Shown here one piece after another: positions 48,385-62,440 of a stretch of DNA of 64,000 bases. Position 1 is the stretch's first letter. Every line of letters starts with the position of its first letter. A program made the position numbers and the translations under genes. The DNA is from Providencia alcalifaciens. Lineage in GTDB: Bacteria; Pseudomonadota; Gammaproteobacteria; Enterobacterales; Enterobacteriaceae. The stretch lies in NCBI RefSeq assembly GCF_915403165.1, contig NZ_OU659204.1, forward strand, positions 1 through 64,000, in the 5' to 3' direction. The notes under the pieces were generated by a model. It was not told the DNA's origin and ran no database searches. It saw nothing but the letters and a program-made list of their open reading frames with translations.

Positions 48385-49755
48385 TTATTTTTTCTTTACT
48401 GGGCGCTGCCAGTTTTTAATGTGAGTCTGTTTCACGCGGCTCACCACCAGCTCACCTTCGTTAACATCACGGGTGACTGTGGTACCAGCGCCAATGGTTG
48501 CACCATTTGCAATATTCACTGGTGCGACTAATTGCGTATCTGAACCCACAAATACATCATCACCAATGACTGTTTTAAATTTATTAGCGCCATCATAGTT
48601 ACAAGTAATGGTACCTGCACCGATGTTCACGTTATCACCAATCTGAGCATCACCCAGATAGCTTAAGTGTCCCGCTTTAGAGCCTAAGCCCAGCGTGGAA
48701 TTTTTCATTTCAACAAAGTTACCCACATGGGACTTCGCCGCTAATTTAGCACCAGGGCGTAAACGAGCGAAAGGTCCAACAGTACATTCCGTGGATAATT
48801 CAGAATTTTCAATCACTGAGTATGGGCTGATAATTGAATTATCGCCAATCACACAGTTTCTCAATACGCAGCCAGTTTGGATCTGAACATTATTACCCAG
48901 CGTCACATTACCTTCGATAATCACGTTGGTGTCGATCACCACATCGTGACCATGAGTTAGGGTTCCGCGAATATCAAAACGTGCAGGATCGATAAGCATC
49001 ACACCCGCTAACAGTAGTTTTTCCGCTTGTTCTTTTTGGTAGATACGCTCTAATGCCGCTAATTGCAGACGGTTATTAACCCCTTCCATTTCACTAAGAT
49101 GACTTGGGTGAACGGTCGCAATTTTATTACCCTCTTTATGAGCAAGGGCAATGATGTCAGTGATGTAATATTCACCTTGGGCATTGTTATTGTTCAGTTG
49201 GCCCAGCCAGCGGTTAAAGTCTTTACCGCTTGCGACCATAATACCGGTGTTGATTTCTTGGATTTTACGCTGTTCTTCACTGGCATCTTTCTGCTCGATG
49301 ATACCAACAACCTCGCCGTTTTCGCGGATAATACGACCATAACCGGCTGGGTTATCGAGGATAACGGTGAGTAAACCAATGCCACCTTCCGGTTTAGCTT
49401 CTACCAGTCGTTGTAATGTGTCTTTGGCGATCAGCGGTACATCGCCATAAAGCATGACAATGTCTTCATCATCTTGGAAGTGTGGAGCGGCTTGCTGCAT
49501 CGCATGACCGGTACCCAGTTGCTCCGCTTGCAGAACCCAATTGAGGTTTTGTTCACCCAGTTTTTCTTTCAGTAAATCACCGCCATGCCCGTATACCAGA
49601 TGAATATCCGACGCACCAATTGATTTCGCAGTATCAATCACATGCTGAACCATTGGTTTACCTGCGAGTAAATGCAGAACTTTAGGTAAGTCTGAATACA
49701 TCCGTGTGCCTTTACCGGCAGCTAAAATCACGACACTTTTTCTTTGCACAGTCAT
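48385..49755 (-). CDS. glmU: Bifunctional GlcN-1-P acetyltransferase / GlcNAc-1-P uridyltransferase
   Basis: GlmU makes UDP-GlcNAc for peptidoglycan and LPS in two steps. The N-terminal uridyltransferase motif is [18 protein letters not shown], and the C-terminal half is a left-handed beta helix of hexapeptide repeats ([18 protein letters not shown]). I chose an internal ATG because AGGAAAA precedes it and the 456-residue product equals E. coli GlmU. It is the gene upstream of glmS; together they supply UDP-GlcNAc. Confidence 0.97.
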   Translation of the reverse strand: MTVQRKSVVILAAGKGTRMYSDLPKVLHLLAGKPMVQHVIDTAKSIGASDIHLVYGHGGDLLKEKLGEQNLNWVLQAEQLGTGHAMQQAAPHFQDDEDIVMLYGDVPLIAKDTLQRLVEAKPEGGIGLLTVILDNPAGYGRIIRENGEVVGIIEQKDASEEQRKIQEINTGIMVASGKDFNRWLGQLNNNNAQGEYYITDIIALAHKEGNKIATVHPSHLSEMEGVNNRLQLAALERIYQKEQAEKLLLAGVMLIDPARFDIRGTLTHGHDVVIDTNVIIEGNVTLGNNVQIQTGCVLRNCVIGDNSIISPYSVIENSELSTECTVGPFARLRPGAKLAAKSHVGNFVEMKNSTLGLGSKAGHLSYLGDAQIGDNVNIGAGTITCNYDGANKFKTVIGDDVFVGSDTQLVAPVNIANGATIGAGTTVTRDVNEGELVVSRVKQTHIKNWQRPVKKK

Positions 49756-49830
49756 ATTTTCCTGAAACTCCAACTTTGGGGTGAAAGTAAACCTATTTCC
49801 TGTATAAATTACTACATATTTCGCACAAAT

Positions 49831-49865
49831 AAAAAAGCCAGTTAGTCAAACTAACTGGCTTTTTC
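49831..49865 (-). terminator. Terminator of the atp operon
   Basis: A stem of about 14 bp (AAAAAGCCAGTTAG / CTAACTGGCTTTTT) with a 5-base loop and a T-rich exit sits 14 bp past the atpC stop. Confidence 0.93.
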
Positions 49866-49878
49866 TATATTGCTATCA

Positions 49879-50304
49879 TTACATAAGCTTTTTAGTTAAC
49901 TCGATAACTCGAAGTTTCGCTATTGCTTTTGCAAGTTCTGCTGATGCCTGAGCATAATCAACATCGCCGTGTGCTTTGCGGACATGTTCTTCCGCTTTGC
50001 GTTTAGCTTCCACTGCACGAGCTTCGTCTAAATCTTTACCACGGATCGCTGTATCAGCGAGTACGATAACACCTGTTGGTTGAACTTCTAAGATACCACC
50101 GGAGAGGTAAATTAGTTCTTCTTCACCAAACTGCTTCGTAATGCGTACCATGCCCGGTTTTATGGCAGTCAGCAGCGGGGTATGCTGCGGATAAATCCCC
50201 AACTCACCTTCACTACCTGTCACCTGAATTTTTTGTACTAAGCCTTCAAACATCTGTTTTTCCGCGCTTACTACTTTCAGGTAGTATGTCATTGCAGCTA
50301 CCAT
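49879..50304 (-). CDS. atpC: ATP synthase epsilon subunit
   Basis: The epsilon subunit couples the rotor to F1 and can inhibit hydrolysis. Its N-terminal beta-sandwich shows [23 protein letters not shown] and its C-terminal helices [11 protein letters not shown]. It has 141 residues (E. coli 139); GAGAGG precedes this ATG, which adds three residues at the N-terminus. It is the last gene of the operon, 21 bp after atpD. Confidence 0.97.
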   Translation of the reverse strand: MVAAMTYYLKVVSAEKQMFEGLVQKIQVTGSEGELGIYPQHTPLLTAIKPGMVRITKQFGEEELIYLSGGILEVQPTGVIVLADTAIRGKDLDEARAVEAKRKAEEHVRKAHGDVDYAQASAELAKAIAKLRVIELTKKLM

Positions 50305-50325
50305 ATCAACCTCTCGTCAGATGGA

Positions 50326-51735
<1,410 letters not shown>

Positions 51736-51742
51736 CTAGCTG

Positions 51743-52606
51743 TTAAACCGCGGCAGCACCAGAAACGATCTCGGTCAGTTCCTGAGTAATGCTGGCCTGA
51801 CGAGCTTTGTTGTAAACCAACTGCAACTCTTTGATCAGTTCGCCACCGTTATCTGTAGCGGCTTTCATCGCTACCATTCGAGCGGCCTGCTCACTAGCTA
51901 GGTTTTCAACGACGCCCTGATAAACCTGCGACTCGATATAACGACGCAACAGGGTATCCAGCAACGCCTTAGGATCGGGTTCATATAAATAATCCCAAGA
52001 TTTCTTCTTCAGTGTTTCGTCATCGCTTTCAGGCAATGGCAGTAACTGAAGAATGGTTGGCTCTTGAGACATTGTATTGACGAACTTGTTGTTCACCACA
52101 TACAGTTTATCTAAACGCCCTTCATCATAGGCTTGTAGCATAGAGTTAACTGGGCCAATCAGGTCAGAAAGGGTCGGGTTATCCCCCATTCCGGTTACTT
52201 GTGAAACGACATTGCCGCCTACAGAACCGAAGAATGCTACCGCTTTAGAACCGATTAAAGCCAAATCAACCTGAACGTTTTTCTCAGACCATACTTTCAT
52301 ATCTGCCAGCAGTTTTTTGAACAGGTTAACGTTCAAACCACCACACAGACCACGGTCTGTTGAAACAACCAAATACCCGACGCGCTTAACTTCGCGCTCT
52401 TCGAGATATGGGTGCTTATATTCCAGATTACCTAATGCAAGGTGACCAATCACACTGCGCATGGTTTCTGCATAAGGACGGCTGGCCGCCATGCGTTCCT
52501 GCGTTTTACGCATTTTGGACGCCGCGACCATTTCCATCGCTTTAGTGATCTTCTGCGTGTTTTGCACGCTTCCAATCTTGGAACGTATCTCTTTTGCGCC
52601 GGCCAT
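51743..52606 (-). CDS. atpG: ATP synthase gamma subunit
   Basis: The central rotating shaft of F1: 287 residues, as in E. coli. The N-terminal helix [20 protein letters not shown] and the C-terminal helix ending [13 protein letters not shown] form the coiled shaft. GGAG precedes the start. It follows atpA by 55 bp. Confidence 0.98.
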   Translation of the reverse strand: MAGAKEIRSKIGSVQNTQKITKAMEMVAASKMRKTQERMAASRPYAETMRSVIGHLALGNLEYKHPYLEEREVKRVGYLVVSTDRGLCGGLNVNLFKKLLADMKVWSEKNVQVDLALIGSKAVAFFGSVGGNVVSQVTGMGDNPTLSDLIGPVNSMLQAYDEGRLDKLYVVNNKFVNTMSQEPTILQLLPLPESDDETLKKKSWDYLYEPDPKALLDTLLRRYIESQVYQGVVENLASEQAARMVAMKAATDNGGELIKELQLVYNKARQASITQELTEIVSGAAAV

Positions 52607-52661
52607 TTCTGCTTCTCCTTATTAACCAAACGGCCCATAAAAATTCACGGGCCGAATAGTA

Positions 52662-54203
52662 TTACCAGGACTGGGTGGCTTTGAATGACTCGAGCAGTTT
52701 ATTCAACTTAGCTTCGATATCATCGTTATATTTGCCCGCCAGACCAATTTCGTTCATAAGGTCAGCATGCTCGCGCTGTGCAAATGAAACTAACGCAGCT
52801 TCGAATGCACAAACTTTCGCTAACTCAACATCGTCCAGATATCCACGTTCTGCAGCGAACAGAGACAGTGCCTGCTCTGCTACTGACATTGGTGCATACT
52901 GTTTCTGTTTCAGCAGTTCAGTTACTTTCTGACCGTGGCTCAACTGTTTACGAGTTGCGTCATCGAGGTCGGAAGCAAACTGAGCAAACGCTGCCAGTTC
53001 ACGGTATTGAGCCAGTGCTGTACGGATACCACCAGACAGTTTCTTAATGATTTTAGTCTGAGCAGCACCACCAACACGAGATACTGAAATACCTGGGTTA
53101 ACCGCTGGACGAATACCAGAGTTAAACAGGTTAGATTCCAGGAAGATCTGACCATCAGTAATCGAAATTACGTTAGTTGGTACGAATGCAGAAACGTCAC
53201 CCGCTTGAGTTTCAATGATTGGCAGAGCAGTCAATGAACCAGTTTGGCCTTTCACTTCACCTTTAGTAAATGCTTCTACGTAGTCAGCGTTAACACGAGC
53301 AGCACGCTCAAGTAAACGGGAGTGCAGATAGAAAACATCACCTGGGTATGCTTCACGTCCTGGTGGACGACGCAGCAACAGTGAAATCTGACGGTATGCG
53401 ACAGCCTGTTTAGACAGGTCATCATAAACGATCAGGGCATCTTCACCACGGTCACGGAAATATTCACCCATCGCGCAACCAGAGTATGGTGCTAAGTATT
53501 GCAGTGCAGCTGATTCAGATGCAGTTGCAACAACAACGATAGTGTTTTCCAGAGCGCCGTGTTCTTCCAGTTTACGTACTACGTTAGAGATAGTTGATGC
53601 TTTCTGTCCGATAGCAACGTAAACACATTTGATGCCAGAATCACGCTGGTTGATGATTGCATCGATCGCCAGAGCTGTTTTACCAGTTTGACGGTCACCG
53701 ATAACAAGCTCACGCTGGCCACGGCCGATTGGAATCATCGCATCGACTGATTTATAACCAGTCTGTACAGGTTGATCAACTGATTGACGGTCGATAACCC
53801 CCGGAGCAATAACTTCTACAGGAGAGAAGCCATCGTGCTCAACAGGACCTTTACCATCAATTGGTTGACCCAGTGTATTCACGACACGTCCTAGCAGGCC
53901 ACGGCCTACTGGAACTTCAAGAATACGACCAGTACATTTAACTTTCATGCCTTCTGCTAAGTCAGCATAAGGACCCATAACAACCGCACCAACAGAGTCA
54001 CGCTCTAAGTTCAGTGCAATTGCGTAACGGTTGCCAGGCAGTGCGATCATTTCACCCTGCATGACTTCGGCTAAACCGTGAATACGAATGATACCGTCGT
54101 TAACGGAAACAATCGTACCTTCATTGTGAGCTTCACTCACAACATCGAACTGAGCAATACGCTGTTTGATCAGTTCGCTGATTTCGGTGGAATTCAGTTG
54201 CAT
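52662..54203 (-). CDS. atpA: ATP synthase alpha subunit
   Basis: The non-catalytic nucleotide-binding subunit of F1; 513 residues, the family length. The P-loop is [15 protein letters not shown], and the C-terminal signature is [19 protein letters not shown]. It follows atpH by 14 bp. Confidence 0.98.
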   Translation of the reverse strand: MQLNSTEISELIKQRIAQFDVVSEAHNEGTIVSVNDGIIRIHGLAEVMQGEMIALPGNRYAIALNLERDSVGAVVMGPYADLAEGMKVKCTGRILEVPVGRGLLGRVVNTLGQPIDGKGPVEHDGFSPVEVIAPGVIDRQSVDQPVQTGYKSVDAMIPIGRGQRELVIGDRQTGKTALAIDAIINQRDSGIKCVYVAIGQKASTISNVVRKLEEHGALENTIVVVATASESAALQYLAPYSGCAMGEYFRDRGEDALIVYDDLSKQAVAYRQISLLLRRPPGREAYPGDVFYLHSRLLERAARVNADYVEAFTKGEVKGQTGSLTALPIIETQAGDVSAFVPTNVISITDGQIFLESNLFNSGIRPAVNPGISVSRVGGAAQTKIIKKLSGGIRTALAQYRELAAFAQFASDLDDATRKQLSHGQKVTELLKQKQYAPMSVAEQALSLFAAERGYLDDVELAKVCAFEAALVSFAQREHADLMNEIGLAGKYNDDIEAKLNKLLESFKATQSW

Positions 54204-54217
54204 ATGCTCCAGTCCCC

Positions 54218-54751
54218 TTAAGACTGCAAGACGTCAGTTAAACGCTCTAAGCGACCGCGGACACTACCGTCAATGACGAGGTCTCCCGCACGAATGATCA
54301 CTCCAGCAATAACAGACTTGTCAATTTTGCAATTCAGCTTAACTTTGCGTGACAGACGTTTTTCCATCGCGGCAGAAATTTTAGCTGACTGCTGTTCACT
54401 CAGTTCGTTCGCAGAAAGAACATCAACTTCAACAGTTGATTCCAGCGTATCGCGCAATTGGATAAATTGAGCTAATACTTCTGGCATCGTTGTTAAACGA
54501 CCGTTTTCCGCCATAACACGAATCAGATTTTGAACATGCTCGTCAATTTCATCTCCACAAACAGAGATAAACGTTTTAGCTAATGTTTCTGGTGCAATAG
54601 AACCAGAAAGCAGCTCACCAACCTGTTCATTGCGCGTCACCTCAGAGGTGAAGGCCAGCATTTCCTGCCATTTAGCAACAGATTGGTTTTCCACAGCAAA
54701 GTCAAAAGCTGCTTTGGCGTAGGGGCGAGCTACAGTAGCGATTTCAGACAT
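54218..54751 (-). CDS. atpH: ATP synthase delta subunit
   Basis: The peripheral-stalk subunit that ties F1 to the b subunits; 177 residues as in E. coli. The N-terminus [17 protein letters not shown] and the C-terminal [21 protein letters not shown] are the family signature. It follows atpF by 12 bp. Confidence 0.97.
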   Translation of the reverse strand: MSEIATVARPYAKAAFDFAVENQSVAKWQEMLAFTSEVTRNEQVGELLSGSIAPETLAKTFISVCGDEIDEHVQNLIRVMAENGRLTTMPEVLAQFIQLRDTLESTVEVDVLSANELSEQQSAKISAAMEKRLSRKVKLNCKIDKSVIAGVIIRAGDLVIDGSVRGRLERLTDVLQS

Positions 54752-54763
54752 GCCCCTCCCTCC

Positions 54764-55234
54764 TTACAGTTCAGCGACTAGTTTATCAACGATGTCGCTG
54801 TTAGCAGCTTCATCCACGGAACGTTCGATGATCTTCTCGGCACCTGCGATAGCAAGCATCGCAACCTGTTTACGTAACTCTTCACGTGCACGTTTACGCT
54901 CAGCATCAATTTCAGCTTGCGCTTGTGCTACGATTTTTGCACGTTCTGTTTCTGCTTCCGCTTTAGCTTCATCAATCATTTGAGTGCGTTGTTTATTCGC
55001 TTGTTCAATGATGATTTGAGCTTCAGCTTTCGCTTTTTTCAGTCGGTCGGTTGCGTCGGTTTGCGCCAGTTCCAGGTTCTTTTTAGCACGTTCTGCGGAA
55101 GATAAACCGTCAGCAATTTCTTTTTGACGTTTTTCTATGGCCGCCATAATCGGTGGCCATACATACTTCATACAGAACAAAACAAACAGGACAAACGCGA
55201 TAGCCTGGCCGAGGATTGTTGCATTTAGATTCAC
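54764..55234 (-). CDS. atpF: ATP synthase b subunit
   Basis: The peripheral-stalk b subunit: one N-terminal membrane helix ([20 protein letters not shown]) and a long charged coiled coil. I chose the GTG at 55234, giving MNLNATILG and 156 residues exactly as in E. coli; GAGG lies about eight bases upstream. A TTG two codons earlier is too close to that site. Confidence 0.96.
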   Translation of the reverse strand: MNLNATILGQAIAFVLFVLFCMKYVWPPIMAAIEKRQKEIADGLSSAERAKKNLELAQTDATDRLKKAKAEAQIIIEQANKQRTQMIDEAKAEAETERAKIVAQAQAEIDAERKRAREELRKQVAMLAIAGAEKIIERSVDEAANSDIVDKLVAEL

Positions 55235-55291
55235 AGACAATACCTCTTATTTATTAATTAGTTAATGTTCTTAATGTGTGCCGAACGTTAA

Positions 55292-55549
<258 letters not shown>

Positions 55550-55578
55550 TCAGTTAATACAATTATTGATTAATAAAA

Positions 55579-56430
<852 letters not shown>

Positions 56431-56805
56431 TTACCGTTTTACAACGGCTGGTGCAACAATCTGAACAATCAGCACCGCTAAATAGGTCAAACCCAGTGGT
56501 GTTATTGACGCTTTAAACACACCAAAAGCAACAACTAAAACAGTAATAGTTGTCACAACCTTTAACCCTGCTCCTAATGCAAAGAACCAGGCAATGCGGA
56601 CAGGTTCATCCTCTTCTTTTGCTTTTTCAAAGCGTGATAGCAGCATAAATACGATATTAGGTAACCAGCATGCTAACCCACCAGCAAGAGCAGAGACCCC
56701 CCATTCTATACTATTTGCACAGAAAGCCCCACTGAGGATTACAAAAGTTATTAACTGAATAGACAGTTGCTTAGAAGCATTACTGCCATAAAGGGAAACA
56801 GACAT
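56431..56805 (-). CDS. atpI: ATP synthase assembly protein AtpI
   Basis: A 124-residue protein with four hydrophobic segments, helping assemble the c-ring. The start MSVSLYGSNASKQLSIQ and the C-terminal VQIVAPAVVKR resemble E. coli AtpI (126). It is the first gene of the atp operon. Confidence 0.93.
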   Translation of the reverse strand: MSVSLYGSNASKQLSIQLITFVILSGAFCANSIEWGVSALAGGLACWLPNIVFMLLSRFEKAKEEDEPVRIAWFFALGAGLKVVTTITVLVVAFGVFKASITPLGLTYLAVLIVQIVAPAVVKR

Positions 56806-57040
56806 AACTTTGTGTACTCCCAGCTCTCTCAGCCTAAGAAACGCTAAGGGTTGTAATAAAACTGCCTTTGCTTAAATGTGTCAAGAGACAAAAACGTGCA
56901 AATTATACGGGCAGGCGAAATGAATTCAATCAGTAAGTAGCGAAAAGGTGAATAAATATTTAATTTTTTCGAGATAGCGCAGAATTAAGACAGGTGGGAT
57001 TAATAATTTATTAACGATTCATCGCCTAAAAATAACTTTA

Positions 57041-57056
57041 TGTGATTAAGATCACA
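57041..57056. promoter_or_regulatory. Perfect CRP-type site upstream of atpI
   Basis: TGTGA-TTAAGA-TCACA matches both half-sites of the CRP consensus exactly with the right 6-bp spacer; the wider TGTGATTAAGATCACA is nearly palindromic. It is centred about 243 bp upstream of the atpI start. It may link ATP synthase expression to carbon status. Confidence 0.72.
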
Positions 57057-57323
57057 ACAAATCTTAATCTCTTGATTAATAACCACACTCTTTATCTGGT
57101 TAGAACCCTGTTTTTAAGCCATAAATCAAATAATTAAATTTGTTATTTTTTAGGCAAAAAAATGAAAAGATAATTTGGATATTTCATTATTAATGCTAAA
57201 ACGATTTAGTAATAATATTAGATTAGGAATATTATTACCAATAATGTGATTATTTTTGATATATATTCGTTAATATTCTGTAAATAATAAGTGAATTTAA
57301 ATTATCTTTATTTTTATTATATA

Positions 57324-57358
57324 TAAAAATAGCCGTAACATTGTAAATGTACGGCTAC
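57324..57358 (-). terminator. Terminator of mnmG-rsmG
   Basis: Read leftwards, an 8-bp stem (TAGCCGTA / TACGGCTA) with a 12-base loop is followed by a T-rich tract. It lies 37 bp past the rsmG stop. Confidence 0.83.
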
Positions 57359-57395
57359 CGCTCTAAAAGATAAAATAATTTTACTAAAAACTAAG

Positions 57396-58019
57396 TTATT
57401 TTTTGAATAATTTAACCAAGTGACGTTGTTCGTCCAATTCTGGAATTTTTAGCTCTGTAATGGACTCAATCTCAAAGCCTTCAGGCAACTGTGTAAGTTC
57501 TTCATCACGAACAACACCTTTTAACGCATAAAAGCGCCCTTCCCTCGCAGGAAGATGGTGGCACCAGCTCAGCATATCGTTGAGTGATGCAAAAGCTCGG
57601 CTAATTACCCCATCAAATCCATCTTCAGCTGGGTACTCTTCGACTCGAGATTGAACAGGCTCAATGTTAGATAGCCCTAACTCATGCTGAACCTGTTTTA
57701 AGAAGCGTATACGCTTCCCTAAGCTGTCTAACAGGACAAAGTGGGAATCAGGTCGCACAATGGCTAACGGGACGCCAGGAAGCCCTGGGCCCGTTCCTAC
57801 GTCGATAAACTTGTCACCCTTGAGGTGACCGTTCACCACGATGCTGTCCATGATATGGCGAACTAACATTTGTTCAGGTTCACGTACCGACGTTAAGTTG
57901 TACGCTTTATTCCATTTGTGCAATAAACCGACATAATCAACTAACTGCTGTTTTTGTTTGTCAGTCAGCTGGATGTCAGTTTTTGCCAGTAGCTTTGTCA
58001 GTTTGCTGAGTAAATCCAT
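57396..58019 (-). CDS. rsmG: 16S rRNA m7G527 methyltransferase
   Basis: RsmG uses SAM to methylate G527 of 16S rRNA; its loss gives low-level streptomycin resistance. The SAM-binding motif is [17 protein letters not shown], and the C-terminal signature is [15 protein letters not shown] chose the ATG at 58019 since GGAG precedes it and the 207-residue product equals E. coli RsmG; a GTG three codons upstream is less likely. It starts one base after the mnmG stop codon and is probably translationally coupled to it. Confidence 0.96.
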   Translation of the reverse strand: MDLLSKLTKLLAKTDIQLTDKQKQQLVDYVGLLHKWNKAYNLTSVREPEQMLVRHIMDSIVVNGHLKGDKFIDVGTGPGLPGVPLAIVRPDSHFVLLDSLGKRIRFLKQVQHELGLSNIEPVQSRVEEYPAEDGFDGVISRAFASLNDMLSWCHHLPAREGRFYALKGVVRDEELTQLPEGFEIESITELKIPELDEQRHLVKLFKK

Positions 58020-58020
58020 A

Positions 58021-59910
58021 TTATGCACTCCGACGCAACATGCCTTGTTTTTTGAGCCACACTAACAGAATTGAGATTGCTGCTGGTGTTATCCCTGAAA
58101 TACGAGATGCTTGACCAATTGACGTTGGTTTGTGGTCATTCAGTTTCGCGATGACTTCGTTGGATAAGCCTTTCACTTGCTTATAGTCTAAATCAACAGG
58201 GAGTAAGGTATTTTCATTACGCAGTTGACGTTCGATCTCTTCTTGCTGACGAGCAATGTAACCTTCGTATTTCACTTGAATTTCAACTTGATCTGCCGCT
58301 TGAGGATCTTCAACACCCGGAGCAAACAGATTTAACGAGGTCAGCATTTGATAAGTCATTTCAGGACGACGCAGTAAATCTTCACCATTCGCTTCTTTCG
58401 ATAATGGAACGGTTAAAATTTGGTCGATCTCTTCATGGTTATCAGATTTAGGGTGAACCCAGATATCTTTTAAGCGTTGACGCTCTTTTTCGATCATTTC
58501 GACTTTTCGGTTGAAGTGTTCCCAACGAATATCATCCACTAAACCTAATTCACGCCCTTTTTCAGTTAAACGTAAATCTGCGTTATCTTCACGTAGCATC
58601 AAACGGTATTCCGCTCGGGAAGTGAACATACGGTACGGTTCTTTAGTCCCTAATGTGCACAGGTCGTCAACTAATACACCGACATAGGCTTGGTCACGAC
58701 GAGGGAACCAGCCTTCGAGGTCAAATGCGTGTTGTGCTGCGTTAAGGCCGGCTAATAAACCTTGAGCTGCGGCTTCTTCGTAACCTGTTGTACCGTTGAT
58801 TTGGCCTGCAAAGAACAAGCCTTCGATAAATTTGCTTTCGAGAGTTTGTTTTAGATCGCGTGGGTCAAAGAAATCGTACTCAATGGCATAACCAGGGCGG
58901 ACGATCCTTGCATTTTCCATTCCCTTCATGGAATGAACAATTTTCATTTGAACATCAAATGGCAAGCTGGTGGAGATCCCGTTTGGATAAATTTCGTTGC
59001 TAGTTAAACCTTCTGGCTCTAAGAAGATCTGGTGAGCATTTTTATCCGCAAAACGCATGACTTTGTCTTCAATTGAAGGGCAGTAACGAGGACCGATCCC
59101 TTCGATGATCCCTGCATACATTGGGCTGCGATCTAAGTTATTACGGATCACATCATGGGTTTGCTCATTGGTATAAGTGATGTAGCAAGGCACTTGTTGT
59201 GGATGTTGCTCTTGCGAACCTAAAAATGAGAATACCGGCATTGGGTCGTCACCTAGCTGTTGAGCTAGCTGACTTAAATCTATTGTTCTTGCATCAATAC
59301 GTGGTGGTGTGCCTGTTTTTAAACGGTTTACACGTAATGGCAATTCTCTTAAACGTTGAGATAACGTAATTGCGGGTGGATCACCAGCACGACCACCACT
59401 GTAGTTTTCTAAACCGATATGAATTTTTCCATCAAGGAAAGTACCGACGGTTAATACCACCGCTTTGGCTTTAAATTTTAAGCCCATGCGGGTAACAGCG
59501 CCTGTTACTCGGTTATTTTCAACTATCAGATCTTCAACAGGTTGTTGGAAGATCATTAAGTTTGGTTGGTTCTCTAATGCAGTTCTAACGGCTTGGCGAT
59601 ATAGCACGCGGTCTGCTTGTGCTCGAGTTGCGCGAACAGCTGGGCCTTTACTTGCATTGAGTGTTCTAAATTGAATACCCGCTTTGTCAGTTGCGGTAGC
59701 CATTAAACCACCGAGGGCATCAATTTCTCTTACCAGATGTCCCTTACCGATCCCACCGATGGCTGGGTTGCAAGACATCTGGCCCAATGTATCAATATTG
59801 TGAGTCAGTAATAGGGTTTGACGCCCCATACGTGCAGCTGCCATTGCTGCCTCAGTACCGGCATGACCACCACCAATTACGATGACGTCAAATTGCTCTG
59901 GATAAAACAT
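58021..59910 (-). CDS. mnmG: tRNA uridine-5-carboxymethylaminomethyl modification enzyme MnmG
   Basis: MnmG (GidA), with MnmE, installs the cmnm5 group at U34 of several tRNAs. The FAD-binding motif [21 protein letters not shown] is at the N-terminus, followed by the GidA signature [15 protein letters not shown]. The 629-residue length is that of E. coli. It flanks oriC on the left, which is the conserved arrangement. Confidence 0.98.
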   Translation of the reverse strand: MFYPEQFDVIVIGGGHAGTEAAMAAARMGRQTLLLTHNIDTLGQMSCNPAIGGIGKGHLVREIDALGGLMATATDKAGIQFRTLNASKGPAVRATRAQADRVLYRQAVRTALENQPNLMIFQQPVEDLIVENNRVTGAVTRMGLKFKAKAVVLTVGTFLDGKIHIGLENYSGGRAGDPPAITLSQRLRELPLRVNRLKTGTPPRIDARTIDLSQLAQQLGDDPMPVFSFLGSQEQHPQQVPCYITYTNEQTHDVIRNNLDRSPMYAGIIEGIGPRYCPSIEDKVMRFADKNAHQIFLEPEGLTSNEIYPNGISTSLPFDVQMKIVHSMKGMENARIVRPGYAIEYDFFDPRDLKQTLESKFIEGLFFAGQINGTTGYEEAAAQGLLAGLNAAQHAFDLEGWFPRRDQAYVGVLVDDLCTLGTKEPYRMFTSRAEYRLMLREDNADLRLTEKGRELGLVDDIRWEHFNRKVEMIEKERQRLKDIWVHPKSDNHEEIDQILTVPLSKEANGEDLLRRPEMTYQMLTSLNLFAPGVEDPQAADQVEIQVKYEGYIARQQEEIERQLRNENTLLPVDLDYKQVKGLSNEVIAKLNDHKPTSIGQASRISGITPAAISILLVWLKKQGMLRRSA

Positions 59911-60004
59911 GTGTGAACCTTAACGTTAGAAAATGCGGATTCTGCATTCGAGGAATGAATTCTACTCAAGTTTGATGGAGAGACCAAGCCCTGGCCTCTC
60001 GCCT

Positions 60005-60265
60005 ATATAATATAAAGATCTTTTTTATTTAAAGATCTCTTTATTAGATCTTTTATTAGGATCGACGGTTTCTGTGGATAAGTGATTTTTCACTTTAAAG
60101 ATCATCAAAGTGTAAAGGATCATATACTGTGAATGATCCGTGATCCTTTTGCGTATAAGCTGGGATCAAAACAGGGACTTATGCACAGGCCTTGAATGAC
60201 CTAAAACTTATAATCTGGATAACTACCGGTTAATACCATGATCTTACCGTAGTTATCCACAGTTG
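60005..60265. other. oriC: Chromosomal replication origin oriC
   Basis: The region between mnmG and mioC has the E. coli oriC architecture. Three AT-rich 13-mers, each starting GATCT, lie at 60017-60029, 60034-60046 and 60047-60059. DnaA boxes follow: R1 TGTGGATAA (60073), R2 TTATGCACA (60179), R3-like TCTGGATAA (60214), and R4 TTATCCACA (60253). Numerous GATC sites for Dam and SeqA are present, and stretches such as TATAAGCTGGGATC and ATAACTACCGGTTAAT correspond to the E. coli origin. This is where DnaA opens the duplex. dnaA itself is at the window start. Confidence 0.96.
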
Positions 60266-60286
60266 TTTGCTGTTATTTTGAACAAA

Positions 60287-60733
60287 TCAGAGTTCGTTTG
60301 CCCAATTTTTAACCCAAACACCTGCGGGATCTTCAGGGATTTCGTGTTGCTGCACATCAATTTCGAAGCAATCACCGATCCTTTTTGCACCATGATCCTG
60401 TAATAAGGTATCAAGAGTATGGATCGCACCACAAAAAGTATCATATTCCGAACTACCAATACCCACAGCCCCATACTTGATCTTGCTCAGGTCAGGTGAC
60501 TGAGATTGAATAGCTTCTGCTAAAGGCAGGATATTTTCGGGAAGATCCCCTGCTCCGTGTGTTGAACTCACCACCAGCCATAACCCTTCAAGTGGTAAGT
60601 CATCCAGTTCAGGGCCGTGCTGTATATCTGTTTCATAGCCGAGTTCTTCTAAAATCTCCGCCATATGCTCTGCAACATATTCGGCACTGCCCATGGTACT
60701 GCCACTAATTAAGGTTACTTTTGTTACGCTCAT
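60287..60733 (-). CDS. mioC: Flavodoxin-like protein MioC
   Basis: A 148-residue flavodoxin-fold FMN protein; in E. coli (147) it is required for biotin synthase activity in vitro, and its transcription into oriC influences initiation. The flavin-binding loops are SGSTMGSAEYVAEHM, SSTHGAGDLPENI and GIGSSEYDTFCGA. It is transcribed towards oriC. A DnaA box lies upstream at 60795. Confidence 0.94.
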   Translation of the reverse strand: MSVTKVTLISGSTMGSAEYVAEHMAEILEELGYETDIQHGPELDDLPLEGLWLVVSSTHGAGDLPENILPLAEAIQSQSPDLSKIKYGAVGIGSSEYDTFCGAIHTLDTLLQDHGAKRIGDCFEIDVQQHEIPEDPAGVWVKNWANEL

Positions 60734-60794
60734 GGTTACTCTCTTTCACATTAACAGGGCGCTATTGTACGCTGTGAATGAGCTGGGATCTACC

Positions 60795-60803
60795 TGTGGA
60801 TAA
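60795..60803. promoter_or_regulatory. DnaA box upstream of mioC
   Basis: TGTGGATAA is a perfect DnaA box in the 91-bp gap between mioC and asnC, 62 bp upstream of the mioC start. In E. coli DnaA represses mioC from such a box. Confidence 0.85.
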
Positions 60804-60824
60804 TGTGGTTATATCATTTTTTTT

Positions 60825-61286
60825 CTACGGGGTGATCGTTCGCATGATCGGGTTTTGTAAGGAGATCAGTGTTTCGGTTGATTGTATTTCATCGATAGTC
60901 TGGATTTTGTTGATAAGTACGTCTTGGAGGGAATCTATCGAGCGGCACATTACCTTAATAAAGATACTGTATTGACCCGTCGTATAATAAACCTCTACTA
61001 CTTCCTCTAAAGCGTCCAACTTTTTAAGGGCGGTATGATAATCCTTGGCACTTTTTAAAATGATCCCTATAAAGCAGCAGACATCAAAACCTAATTGTTT
61101 TGCACTGATATCGATACGGGTTCCTTTTATTATCCCAGCCTGCTTCATTTTTTCCACTCGCACATGAATGGTTCCTGGACTTACCGAGAATTTTTTGGCG
61201 AGTTCTGCATAAGGTGTACGTGCATTGACCATTAATTCGTGAAGTATGTCACGATCGAGATTATCGATTTGATAATTTTCTGGCAT
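60825..61286 (-). CDS. asnC: Asparagine-responsive regulator AsnC
   Basis: A 153-residue Lrp/AsnC-family regulator with an N-terminal helix-turn-helix (ELAKKFSVSPGTIHVRVEKMKQAGII) and the C-terminal RAM ligand domain. E. coli AsnC (152) activates asnA and represses itself, with asparagine as ligand. It is divergent from asnA. Confidence 0.95.
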   Translation of the reverse strand: MPENYQIDNLDRDILHELMVNARTPYAELAKKFSVSPGTIHVRVEKMKQAGIIKGTRIDISAKQLGFDVCCFIGIILKSAKDYHTALKKLDALEEVVEVYYTTGQYSIFIKVMCRSIDSLQDVLINKIQTIDEIQSTETLISLQNPIMRTITP

Positions 61287-61447
61287 TATTTAGTCCTCAT
61301 TTTGATGATTATTCATTTTTATACCCATTTTTTTAATCAAAATAAACAGTAAAGGCTTTTTTTAATGATGGATATTGAATTTATACCTCATTTTGTTGCT
61401 TAATCTACACATCGGCTAATTACAGCTAACAAATTATGGGTAATATT

Positions 61448-62440
61448 ATGGACAAGTCATTTATCGAACATCAGCAACAAATCAGCTTTGTTAAATCCTA
61501 TTTCTCACGTTTACTTGAAAAAGAGCTTGGCTTAATTGAAGTTCAAGGCCCTATCCTGAGCCGTTTAGGTGATGGTACACAAGACAACTTATCAGGCTGC
61601 GAAAAAGCAGTTCAAGTAAAAGTGAAATCAATTCCTGGTGCAACGTTTGAAGTGGTTCACTCTTTGGCTAAATGGAAACGCAAAACCTTAGGTCGTTTTG
61701 GTTTCAGCGAAGGTCAAGGCCTGTACACACACATGAAAGCGTTACGTCCAGACGAGGATCGCTTAACCCCAATCCACTCCGTCTATGTTGATCAGTGGGA
61801 TTGGGAAAAAGTGATGGCAGATGAGGATCGTACACTTCCTTATCTGAAGCAGACAGTGGGTAAAATCTATAAGGCAATAAAAGAAACAGAAGCTGCCGTA
61901 AGTAAAGAATTTGGACTGGCACCGTTCCTGCCAGACCAAATTCACTTTATCCACAGTGAAGAGCTGCTAAAACGTTACCCTGACTTAGACGCAAAAGGCC
62001 GTGAGCGTGCGATTGCGAAAGAATTGGGAGCGGTATTCTTAATCGGTATCGGCGGAAAACTGTCAAGCGGTGAATCCCACGATGTGCGTGCACCAGACTA
62101 CGATGACTGGACAACCGAAAACGAAGATGGCTTCAAAGGCTTAAACGGTGACATCATTGTTTGGAACCCAGTATTGCAAGACGCATTTGAAATCTCTTCA
62201 ATGGGGATCCGTGTAAGCCCTGAGTGCTTAACCCGCCAGCTCGGATTAACGGGTGATGAAAAACGTATGGAGCTGGAATGGCATCAAGCGTTAGTCAAAG
62301 GTGAAATGCCACAATCTATCGGTGGTGGTATTGGCCAATCACGCTTAGTGATGTTACTGCTGCAACGTCAACATATCGGTCAAGTTCAGTGTGGTGTTTG
62401 GTCACCAGAAATGGCTGAAACTGTTGAAGATATGCTGTAA
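61448..62440 (+). CDS. asnA: Asparagine synthetase A
   Basis: AsnA makes asparagine from aspartate and ammonia with ATP to AMP; it is related to class II aminoacyl-tRNA synthetases. Motifs seen are [28 protein letters not shown] and [16 protein letters not shown] chose the ATG at 61448, giving 330 residues as in E. coli; an upstream ATG would add four. Divergent from asnC, whose product should activate it. Confidence 0.96.
   Translation: MDKSFIEHQQQISFVKSYFSRLLEKELGLIEVQGPILSRLGDGTQDNLSGCEKAVQVKVKSIPGATFEVVHSLAKWKRKTLGRFGFSEGQGLYTHMKALRPDEDRLTPIHSVYVDQWDWEKVMADEDRTLPYLKQTVGKIYKAIKETEAAVSKEFGLAPFLPDQIHFIHSEELLKRYPDLDAKGRERAIAKELGAVFLIGIGGKLSSGESHDVRAPDYDDWTTENEDGFKGLNGDIIVWNPVLQDAFEISSMGIRVSPECLTRQLGLTGDEKRMELEWHQALVKGEMPQSIGGGIGQSRLVMLLLQRQHIGQVQCGVWSPEMAETVEDML

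Larger units (their letters stand above)
56806..57395. other. Intergenic region upstream of the atp operon
   Basis: This 590-bp region is very AT-rich and holds the atp promoter, a perfect CRP-type site at 57041, and at its right end the rsmG terminator. I found no gene. Confidence 0.7.
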
